This document shows positions 45,501-57,500 of a stretch of DNA of 64,000 nucleotides, piece by piece. The stretch is taken from contig NW_026262734.1 of NCBI RefSeq assembly GCF_021869535.1, forward strand, positions 113,785,588 to 113,849,587. The letters run 5' to 3'. The stretch's first letter is position 1. Each line of letters starts with the position of its first letter. Under the pieces are notes generated by a model that searched no databases, was not told the DNA's origin, and saw only the letters and a program-made list of their open reading frames with translations. This stretch comes from Mytilus californianus. Lineage: Eukaryota > Mollusca > Bivalvia > Mytilida > Mytilidae. The translations under genes were made by a program, and so were the position numbers.

Positions 45501-48500
45501 GAATAGTATCCAGATTTGATATGATGTTAATTTTTATGTTGAATTATCGAAAGAATGTAATTGAAAATCCGAAGGTATGAACAAATACTCAAAAAAATGT
45601 ATTTATTATTCATCTTCACTTTAGAAATGTTTGAGGCAGGTTCAGCCTAAGCCGATCTTTTGACGAGTGTTTACAACCACTGGAACGATGCCTCTTTTGC
45701 TGTATGTTTCGTTCCTTAGAGTATTACCAACCCGGAAGTCAGCACGTTTTTGCTAGCATGAAATATCATTGATATATTAATTTTTTTGTAAGTTAACTAT
45801 TTTGTTAATGTTGAAATTATTCAAAACATTAAGGTTTGCAACCCCAATGCAGAGAAATCCTTATGCCTTATTTGAAAAAAAAAATTGTCGCAAGTATTGG
45901 GTTGCAATGTACCCTTACTGCAAAGATCATTTGTCTAGACTATAATTTTTCACTCAAGAAACGAGAAACACTTATGAACCACATACTTGTCTTCAATTGA
46001 AAATAGGTGATGAAAAAAGGAAATATAAGTGAAATGATGTTTTGTTCAGTTTTGGTTCAGTTTATCATGAATTTGATGTACACAATACCTAAACAAAGTT
46101 AAATAGTCCATATTTAAAAACGATAGTCCATTTGTTTAAACTTGTGTGATAAAATGGAATTTAACATATCATTTTTTTACTTAGTTTGGCATCGGAGAAA
46201 TTGATATTATCATCCGATTCATACGAATAATTGATATAATTTCCAGTTTAAAGAAAAATATGGGAATTGGTCTTAGTACTCTGGAATAGTTTTATCAACA
46301 ACAAACTGATTTTTGTTCAGTAGCAAGCAGTTATTGCTTTTCTTCAAACAAAGGTTTCTATTTAATTTTCAACATTTTTTTTGCCATATAACATTTTACA
46401 AACTTTTTTTCGATTCTTTCAGATTTTTTTAAAATCAAACAGTTTATACAAAAATTATGCTATAAGTATTAAGAATATCCCAAAACTTTTTTCTATAATT
46501 TTCAAGCTATTTTCAATTTTTCGGTCAGTGTGAGATAACATTTCTCATCTCTATTGAGAACTTTGTTATCGGCAAACGATTGGTCAACATTCAATTATGA
46601 CGCCAAATTGTCTATCGTGACGTCATGCAAACAGGCGACCATACCTGATGACTTTACATGTAAAGAACACACATTCCTGTACATCTTTGAAAAGGAAACA
46701 TAAACTTTGTTTAGATATCGTCTAAAAATCATTAGAGAAACAGATTCCACCACCACTACATTTCGTCACTCTCAACAGTTAAATTTAAATATTTATAAAG
46801 GTCGGCAAGCCTCGCGTTTTAAATTTTAAACTCAAACTGTCTTGAGTGCGGAAATATCGTAACACATTTGATGCAGTGGTGAAATATATATGTTTCTAAA
46901 ATGCAATATACTCAGTATGTTAAAATTGTTTAGGTAGTATCAGAGTTTAGATTATGAACAAAGTTTTAATTATAAGTAATAAACAAATATAGAGAAAACA
47001 GTTTATTGCTTTGAGGAAGAAAAAAACAGAAATATGGTTTAATGATTCGATGCATAAATTAACAAAGTTTAGAATTGAACAAAATTTTAAATAAATAGAT
47101 AAAATTAAAAACAAATGTAGGTGTGTTTTTCACTGCTTTAGATATAAAACTAACAAATTGATATTTCGTCAGTGTATTTCCGCTAGCATATTTGTATTGC
47201 TTAGTAATTATGAATACATAAAAGCAAAAGAAGAATTTTTATTCAACAAGTGTTAAAAACTTGTATTCAAACAATAGTCAAACGAATAGTTTTTGGCATA
47301 TTAAAATGAACTTATGAAATTAATTCATCCCTTTGAAAAGTTTGCGGACGCCATCACGAATGTACTTACCATTATGACTATTTGTTTTATAGTTGACGAT
47401 GGATATGTTACATTTTCGTAATCTCAAACCCATCCTCTCTTTCTCAAATGTGACCAACTGAACTAGATTTATCCACTTGTTTTTATTAACTCGAGCAACA
47501 CGACAGGTGCTACAAGAAGGGCTGGATCTGCTTCCCCTTTCGGAGCAACTACAGTTGGCCCTGGGGTGAGATTCGGACACAAGAGTTGTTTGCAGTGTTG
47601 TTTCCATTCTTTGTACCCTAGTATTTATATTTCACTTATTGTGTACTTTATTAGAATATTGTATATTGTACGGTATGTTTAATCAACTACAAACACTGTT
47701 TTGCCGTTTGTTTAGGGTCTTTCCTTAAAGATTGTTCCTCTGAGTTCGATATTTTGTTATTTTACTTTTTATCGGCGTCTTTGTCAATATACTATCAACT
47801 ACAAACACGTGTTTTGTCCTTGTCAAATTTGCTATTATGTACATCAACTTTTTTTTTGGGCAGATTTGCTAGATTTATTTGTATGTTTGTTTGAATTTGT
47901 GTTGCATTTCTGTGATATAGGTTTTCACAATTTTTGCTAATGGATTCCAATTATTGTCATATTAACCTTTTATGTCTGTTTGGGTTGCTTTCCCAATTGT
48001 GTCAAAGGAACTATAAACAATTATAATACACGTTGCAGATTTAGCTAGCTACGAAACTAGGTTTAAAGTCCCATTTTTCTTCTGAAAATGTCTGTACCAA
48101 GTCAGTTAAGTTGGTTGAGAACGTTTGATATTGTCAGTTATTTTAGACTGTTCCGCCTCATTTATACTGATTTCCTTTCAATAATCATGTATATTTTATC
48201 TTATAGAAGTTGTTAATTACGAGGTTATGTGTCAATGTAGAGTAGATGAATTCATAAAATATTAGTTCGAATCTCTGTTTGTCTCTTTTTTCATTTTTCA
48301 CTGTGTATGTGAAGGAAATATGCAAGCCTGTTTGAACAATTAAACCTCAAAATATTCTTTATAATGCATACCGTTTAGCTGTGTGAATCTAAAGCGTTCC
48401 TCTACTCTGGAAATTGACTCAATGATACATTAGTATATGTTATATTATATTTATTGGAATCAGGGAAGGGAATAAGACAATCAAAGCAATAAAGTCCGCT

Positions 48501-51500
48501 ATTTTTTGGAATTAGTTCTATTATTAGTTTCACACGTCTAGACAACTAGTTGCAATGCACTTTTGAGTGAATGCCTTCCTACCTGGACAGGTAATTTCAC
48601 ACTTCTTCGTCATTTCCTAAAAAAACAAATGTAATTCATATTTTGTATTGTAAAAAATAATGAAAAAGATTTGAAGAAAAAATCTAAATATTAAATATTC
48701 ACCGAATATATCAGATAAGTCATCAAGCTTCAACTTTGAGTACATAACGTATTTCGTAACACATTATTGTACTTTATTGTTTCGGAAAGAGGTCAACTTA
48801 CTCCGCCAAAAATGATTTGTGGGATGATATGCTTTTCACATTCGTCTTGATATCATATATCTATTTCCGACATTGTGTGAGAATGACGCTTTCCAATAGC
48901 TAAAATCAACATAAATATATAAAAGATCTGATGGACTGTTGCAATGCTCTTTGTTTGGGGTAAAATTAATGCTGTTAATGTAATAAATACCACTGGGTCG
49001 ATACCTTTGCGGGTTGACTGTAAGTCAATAAGGGTAACTTCCGCCAGGGAGCGAGTACTTCGGTACTGGAAGGGAACATCTAATATTGTTTTATCAAATA
49101 GATTGCTCTTTGTTTTTAAGAATCATTTCAAGTTGCGAGATATATCACTGTCATGTAAAGCTCTGATTCAGCACATGAAAGTATGCAGAATGTTTAAAAT
49201 ATTATAGCCTCAGGCATTAATGAAGAAATATTATTTATGAGAATGCGCAACTGATGCAGTAAAGTTGGTCCCATTAATGAAAATCTCGTTTTTATAGGAT
49301 GCCTGCTGCTAAAGTTTATTATAAATATAAATTCAGCATAAAACACATGAAATATTCCATTTTTATAACAGGATGATTTATTAGGCTAGACGCGAGATTC
49401 GTCTACATAAGATTCATTAGTGACACTCAAAGTAAAACAAGACCAAAGTAATGTATCCATTTATTATCTTTATTCGTTCTGTTTTACCGACAAATTGTAT
49501 CATATTAATCATTCAATTATAAAAACAAGATTGGTTACTGGGTGAATCATTGACGGATAGCCAACCATTAGCGGCAATGACCCAATTGTACAAAAATTTA
49601 GGAAAACACATGAATGATACGATGTCCATCAACACACAATGCTTTCTGAGTAGTTTCCATTACGATTGCTTGAAAAGAAAAGCAAGCTGAACAAATAACA
49701 GTATGTATATGGTTTTAATTATTTAAAAAATGCCAATAAAGAAAGAAACTAATATAGGATAAAAAAAAGTTGGATTTGTATGAAGCATAAATGGATTTAA
49801 ACCATATGTGTTGACAGGATGATTATGGTAAATAAATGCTATTTTGTTTCTATCGCCCGTTAGTGATTGCAAAATTACATAAAACACCAGGTTTCAGGGC
49901 TCAACACAATGTAAAACGATTCTAACATCAAACGCATTACTGTGGATTTACAATTTCGTTCAACACAATTTTTAGGATTTTGGTGGTATCGGGGATCCAT
50001 GAATCTAAATTTCAATGATTATCTTTTTTCTACAAGCTTAAATATAAACTTTTGAAAAACCTAAAAATCAAATATCAACAAACATACATTTTTCCCACAA
50101 TCTACAAAAATTGATACACATGAAACTTAACGAGTCAACAGTATATTGAACCAGTGGAATATATCACCAGGTACATGTTGTGTAAACGTTTTCTGTAATG
50201 GCTTGACCAAGTGAATCATGTTAGCGTGTCTTTCTCAATAATAAAAAAAAATTTTAAAAATGAGACAACAATCCAACTAGGTAAAACGACAAGGATGTGA
50301 AGAACTATTGGGCTTTCATGCTCTACAGTGTGCATTTTATTTGATATTAAAACTGTTTTCTGTCGAACGTCACTGATGTGTCCTATCAAGAATGTCTTTC
50401 ATTTGCAAAAGAAAGAAATGTAGAACATTTTAAATTCTTGGTTTACTTACACCCACGAATTCCACGAAAATTGGAATCCAAGAATTCTACAGTAACATAT
50501 GTATGTCATTAAAATATAAAGTTTAAAGACAGAATCAGAATGCACAAAGTTATATTTTGAAAACAAATGTGCTTATCAAATGTTAAAATACCTTTTCTGT
50601 TATCCAAGAGGACATCACAAATTTGTCATGGTCCAATTTGTGTCCGGGACATACCCAGATACTATCGATTTTGTTGAATTCTCCAATGGATAGCAGGCAT
50701 GGATCTTTTGCAACACTACAGCATAAGTTCATTTCAAAAGTCCCTACGCTTAGTTCAGAGTTATCACTGCTGGTTTGGATATAAAGCTGACTTATGTTCT
50801 GCAGGGCTGATTTCAGACAATCGCAGATACTTGAAGCAAGGTCTTTCAATATCAAGACTTTCTTCTTAGCATGAACAAGACGGACAACAATTCGTTCATC
50901 TTCACAGAGAATATGAATTTCTAATAATGGATCAATTGTAAATACTGCAGATCTATGGAACAGCATGTCGTCCTTTCTATCGCCGTATTTCTTCACATCA
51001 AAAATACTGAGGCAGTAAGTGATGAACCTGAATGACAAAGCTGGTGGTATTGTAGCAGAATTGGAACTGAATGCTATGGCAATGTTTCTGTCAGTGAGGA
51101 ATGGAGACTGGAGATATCCAGTTTCATCCTTAGCCTGGACCATGCTAGCAACAAAGTAAAACTCGGTTGGTATTCGATTGCGCTTGAGGTCATATCTCTT
51201 TGGTTCTACTAAAATATCAAGGTGTGTCATCACTGCCACTAAGTAGCCTTTGTGTTGTTCAAATCTCCGATATTTCCCATTTCTCCAAAGTTTCTCTATT
51301 GCACACTTGGAGATGACCCCTTTCTGGCTCATCAAATTCCACAAATGCTCTCTTTGTTTTTCTCCTTCACAGAATCTTTTATCGGTGATTATTGATTTGA
51401 AAGCATCAATAAGATATGTTGGCAGTAGTGTTATATGTGTATCCAATCCCGGTTCATCAAAGTATAGAATTTTGCCAATTGCATGCTGGAATTTCAGGAA

Positions 51501-54500
51501 AACCTTGAGTTCAGCATCTGATAATGGTCTTATAGGATGCTGAGTGTTTATCTTTCTCAAATCGTCAAATGTAATTACATTCATATTTTCTCGAATAAGA
51601 TTCTCGAATTCTAATTCAAGGGGGATAAAGCATTTTGGAAAGTTCTGTCCCCATGTCGGTTGGAGCTTGGACTCTCGGATAATACCTCTTCTGATCTTTG
51701 CCATTTCTGGATCATTTTTGTTTCTAGCATTTACAAATATTTTGTCTTCAATAACCAAATGTGACATCAGTGGAGAGCAATGAAACATGCTCTTTACATC
51801 TCCGAATAGTTGTTCTCTCGTTTTTTCAACTTCACTCTAAAAGTGTGATACATTAAACATGTTTTAATTTCCTTTTGAGGTTAAATCTTAAAGTTTCATG
51901 AAAATATTTGAAAACAAAAAAATTCTTCATTCCTTACCCGGCTATAAGCTTTTGATTTTCAAATGTGTTGAACTCTAGCTCCACTGGAGAGACATGTATT
52001 GTCAAAATGCGCATTTGGTGCAGAAAAATTGGACCATTAATTCTATTACGTTGAAATGTTTATAATAATGTCAGTAAAAGGTATAAAACATGTATATTTT
52101 AAATATCAACAGAGTAGCAGTATTACTTCTTTGTAAGACATATCTTTACGTATCACTTAACCAAAAGACAATGACAATGAATATAATCTTACAAACGAAA
52201 ACAACGAAATACATCAGTAAGATAACCCATATCTGGTGTTCATTTAGTGCACTGACTAAAGATGTGTATACTCACATAGTTCAGCTTGTCTTTATGAGTA
52301 AAAACAATCATAATCTTGGGAAATCCATGATGGCTCCCTTTGCAGTAGGTCACAATTGTATTTATCCAGAATCGCAGGTAATCTGTAATAAATGAAATAT
52401 AAAATAATAAATGGAAAAGGTTTAAAACTATTTTGAAAGATAGATATTTTATTGTTTTGTGTTAAAATTAATCAGTTCAAATTATTTCGCAGCTCCCAAT
52501 AATACACTTTTCCAATCATAATAACACATTATACATGTGGTCAACTACAAATGGCACTTCATGTGGAATAATCAGTACTTCAAGATCGAGAAACACCACG
52601 ACAATATAGAATAATAATACCAACCACAACAACAAATCAAGCAATTATTTGTGCCAAAGAAAATTCAAGGGAAGGTAAATGTTTAGTCACACGAATCACA
52701 CCAACATACAGTGTATTTCTTTGTCTTCTTTATTTACGATGCCTTCATTCTTAATTGTTCTCGTTCTTTGAAGATATGTTAAAGGTTACAGACAAAGATG
52801 GTATTTTCCGCCTTTCTTTTACTGAATGTACAACACGAAAATATCTGACAATTTACTTGAACTTTTAGCAGGAATTATCGTTCTCAGATGATGCAAACAT
52901 CAAATTTCCAAAAAAAAAAAAGAGTAAAAGAGCAAAAATAACGAACTCCGAGAACAATTCAAAACGGAAAGTCCCTAATCAAATGGCAAAATCAAAAGCT
53001 CAAACACATCAAAACGAATGGACAACAACTGTCATATTCCTGACTTGGTACAGGCATTTTCGTATGAAGAAAATGGTGGATTAAACCTGGTTTTATAGCT
53101 AGCTAAACCTCTGACTTGTATGACAGTCAAAAAAAATTCCATTATGTTGACAACGATGTGTGAACAAAACAAACAGACATAACAAGTAAAAATGTTAAAA
53201 TTAAGGGTACAACAATCAACATTGTGTTACTCACTATAAACACAAACAAATATGTAAACAAACATTCAAAACATGTTCAGTAGTTGTCGTTTGTTGATGT
53301 GGTTCATAAATGTTTCTCGTTTTATTTATAGATAAAACAGTTGGTATTCCCGTTTGAATGGTTTTACACTAGTTACTTTTGGGGCCGTTTATAGCTTGCT
53401 GTTCGGTGTGAGCCAAGGCTCCGTGTTGAAGACCGCACTTTGACCTATAATGTTTTACTTTTACATATTGTGACTTGGATGGAGAGTTGTCTCATTGGCA
53501 CTCATACAACATCTTCTTATATCTATTTACCATGGCACAATAACATAATGACGGGATGTATAAGTACAGAGTCACGTCATATGTAACAAAGAAACACTAA
53601 AAGGCATATAGACAATGCATATTAGCAAACATGAAAGACAAGAATACAAAAATTATCATAGAACAATAACACAATGACGAATGTATAAGTACAGAGCCAC
53701 GTCAAATGGATAACACCAAAAACAGACTAAACATTAAAAGTAATATTCATAAAGACAAATAAAAGAATACTATAACACCTTATTAGGATGATAAACAACA
53801 TCAGTACCCAGAACCTATACTTCAAGACCATCGTGGATTATTTTTGGAAGTTGATACGGAATATTTATCAACAATGTCTTGGAACCTTCCGAAGAACTTT
53901 TTTAGAAAAAGGACCAGACGTTCTTTGACATACCCCTGGTTCATCAACTTTCTGTTCAGACACTGGTGACGTTTTACAAAGTCTAAGTATTTGCTGCATG
54001 CTTTTGAATACCGGAAAAGTTGGGAAATGAATATCCAAAATGCATGTGAAGTTGGTATATTGCCACTAATGTGGTACCATAGTCCAAATGATATGAAAGT
54101 AACAAACTAAAGATAAACGGACGGTCTTCAAAAATTATCAAAACCTATTTAGGATACTAAGCTATAACAGGCTGAATCATGGTCCTCGATGTATAGTTCT
54201 GTCATTGTCAATTATTCCACAGTATGTTATTTAGTACTGAGGCTTCCTTTATTTCGGTTGGTACCAATTTACGTTGATCAAAGAAACCTTGCAATTTCGT
54301 GGATATTAGATTTCTTAGTTTTGCTTTAGTCTGCATATAACCTTTTATTGCACCTTTGGTAAATGAGTATGAGTTCAGTAAATTTCATAGGGGGTCAATG
54401 ACGTCTTGTCTACTATTAATGATGACGTCATATCTTAATGTCATTGTATTTCATTGTTTATGTTTATACAAAACTTGCCAAGAAAAGTGCTTTAAATTCG

Positions 54501-57500
54501 TTATACGGTTCACTACTGACTCCCTACGTATTTTACTTACCCCCTATTGATTTGTTGGGGGTCAGTAGCAAACCATGTAACTTATAATGGAACATTTGTT
54601 ATTATTTGAACATTTAATTCGTGATTCATCTGTTCCCCCGAAACCAATAAAAATTGGTATTCAACAAAAAATTATGAATAAATAAATGTTAAATATGGTA
54701 TGTTGATCTTAAGCTTTTATGTTTTTTTTTTTGTCGTTATCGTTTTTTTAAATCACAGACACAGTTGCTGAATCTTTTTGAAATCACGCTAACTTTATCA
54801 GTTGATTATTTATCAAGATTCAGACGGCAATTTAGCACATGTAAAATATTCTGATTTTGATAATTTTGATGTAAGTTTTCTACTACTGTTTATTTATCGA
54901 CAGCGACGTTATTGTTACCCCTATGTGATTTTCCAAACAAAAATATCGTAGAATTTTAAGTGCAGTCACAACAGGCTCATGTTATAAAGCGGATATGAAA
55001 ACACAAGTTCCTTTTTTGGTTGATACTATATTGGAATGACTTTCAAGACTTGCACGGTGATTAGCTCGTTTGGATATTATGATTATTTTCAATGTGTAGT
55101 AGCACACATATACAAGACGTACATGATGTATATATGAATTCTTCCTAGTTTTTGTATATTTACGACTGAATTATTCAATTACAATTTTGGTACTTTTTGA
55201 AAATTGACATACAAGAGAGGCGAAAAATACCAAAAGGACATTTAAATTCATTAGTCGAAAAAAAAAAAACTGACAACGCCATGGCTAAAAAGGAAAAAAA
55301 AAAACAACAGACAAACAACACTTCACACATCACAACATAGAAAACTAAAGACTATTATACCTCTTGCAGTTTTCGGTCCACTTTTCCCTGGTAAATATTG
55401 CTCAAATTGACATGGGTCATCAAGGGTCCTACTACCATCCAGCACAATCAAATAGATAGCTCTGTAGGACAAGAAACTTTGGTGTGTAGAGTAAAAGATA
55501 TCTTGACCTCCAAAGTCCCATATAATAACTGGAGCTATATTTCTTTGATGTAGCTTTTTCTTTCCTACTTTTAAAGATTGCTTTAAAATCTGTTTTTCTG
55601 TAATTGATACCTTTATCTCTTTCACTTCTTTGGAAACCCGAAAGAATTTTTTAAGCTGTGTAATTAATCCTGGATTAGTTACAGATTCTACAGAATGTAT
55701 TGATCCAGATGTTGGTTGCTCTACTTCAGATGATTTAGTCAAGGTTTTCATTTGCTCGTGAACGAGGGAAGCGTGCCTAGACGAATCAATAGCAAAACTG
55801 CTATACTTTGTATCATCTATAACCAGAGACGATCCTTGATTTGGCTTATACTCCTGTGATTCGACTTTTTTTGCAGCTTTACCATTAGTGTCGTGAACTA
55901 GCATCGGTAAATCATTAACAACATCTTCTAATTCTTTGCATTTGGTGTTTTTATTGGAATCAATTAGTTGATCACTGAAACTCAATAGATTACTTGCAAT
56001 TGCCTTGCTGTTTTTGGTATCTCTGTGTTGGCTATCTACATCACTCAAAATATTTCGAATTGGTACGTAGTTTTGCAATTCCTCGTTTTGATTTTCTTTA
56101 GTTAAAAGGATATGTGGCATTGATCTGTTATCTGTGTAACCTCCTTTTTGTTCATTCAAAATGAAAGGTTCATTTTCAAATTTCATTGACGGTGAATCTA
56201 AACCAAATTGAACATTTGGTATTGGTATTTCGTCTAAAGAATGAACTTGTTGTTTATCTATGTCAAGAAAAACTTTTGGCTCAAGGCTTTTGTCATGCGG
56301 ATAATCGAGATGAACACCTAGCTTTTGATATCCATCCTTTAATTCTTGTAATTCGTTGCATTGGGTGTCTTCATGGGAATCATTTTGTTGATCACTGAAC
56401 TTCAATAGATTGCTTGCTTTTGCTTTACTGTTATGGGGATCTCTGTGTTGGCTATCTACATCGCCCAAAATATTTCGAATTGGTACGTCGTCTTGCAATT
56501 CCTCGTTTTGTTTTTCTTCAGTAAAAGGGATATTTGGCATTGATTTTTCATCTCTATGATCTCCTTTTTGTTCATGTAAAATGAATGGTTCATTATTTAA
56601 TTTCGTCGATGGTGAATCTAAATCAAAATAAACATTTGGTATTGGTATTTCGTCTAAAGAATGAGCTTGTTGTTTATCTATGCCAAGACGGACTTTTGGC
56701 TCACGGCTTTTGTCATGCGGATAATCGACATGAACACCTGGCCTTTTATATCCTTGCTTTTCAACTATTTGTTTTTCGTTTGATGGAATAGGGGCATCTG
56801 CAGTTAGACTCTTCTTGTGCCTGTTGTTTAAATTAGCTGACAGTCCTGTCGAAATATTGCTAGTAGGAAGACCTAATGATTTCTGTCTTAACGACCTGCT
56901 GATGGTTATATCTGCTAAAGAGAACTCTAAACGAAAAGAATAAAAAATAATATAGACTGAGCCGTATCTCGCCGAACGTCTCAAAATTTGGTTTTTCAAT
57001 GCACTCAACATAGTTGTTGGTCCGACATTCCAACTGTTTTGATTCGAATGTCGATCTTGTGTAGCATGACCGCCCCTGTTGTAAAAATGGTATGTCTGCT
57101 TTCTTACGGGGCAAATGAATACATCTTAAAGATAAACAGAATAATCCGTTCGTAGCATCTGTTTTTTTATTTTTGTTTTCAACAGACTTTAATTTGTTGA
57201 ATTAATTTCAATATAGTATCATATATTGTCTTGAATATTGAAATGCATAATGGACTGTTTTAAACGTGACTACTTTTGAAAAGGGAAAGCGTTTATTTTT
57301 TGTTCGTTTATTGTAGTTTGAGAAACCAGCAAAAGACAAACTGTCTGTCCAAGAGGCATTATTATGTCAAAAGCTAATGATTCATAACTGGTACAGTTTG
57401 ACAGATTTGCATGTCTTTAATGTTATTCTCAAACTATGTCAAAGGGGCTGTAGTTTTGCGTCAAATGAGTTTGAACCCAGAACAATCAAAATGTATTACT

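Noticed and set aside
48944..49207. 87-codon plus-strand frame in a locally GC-richer segment
   Set aside because: No recognisable domain, lies in an intron of the opposite-strand gene, and resembles dispersed repeat sequence.
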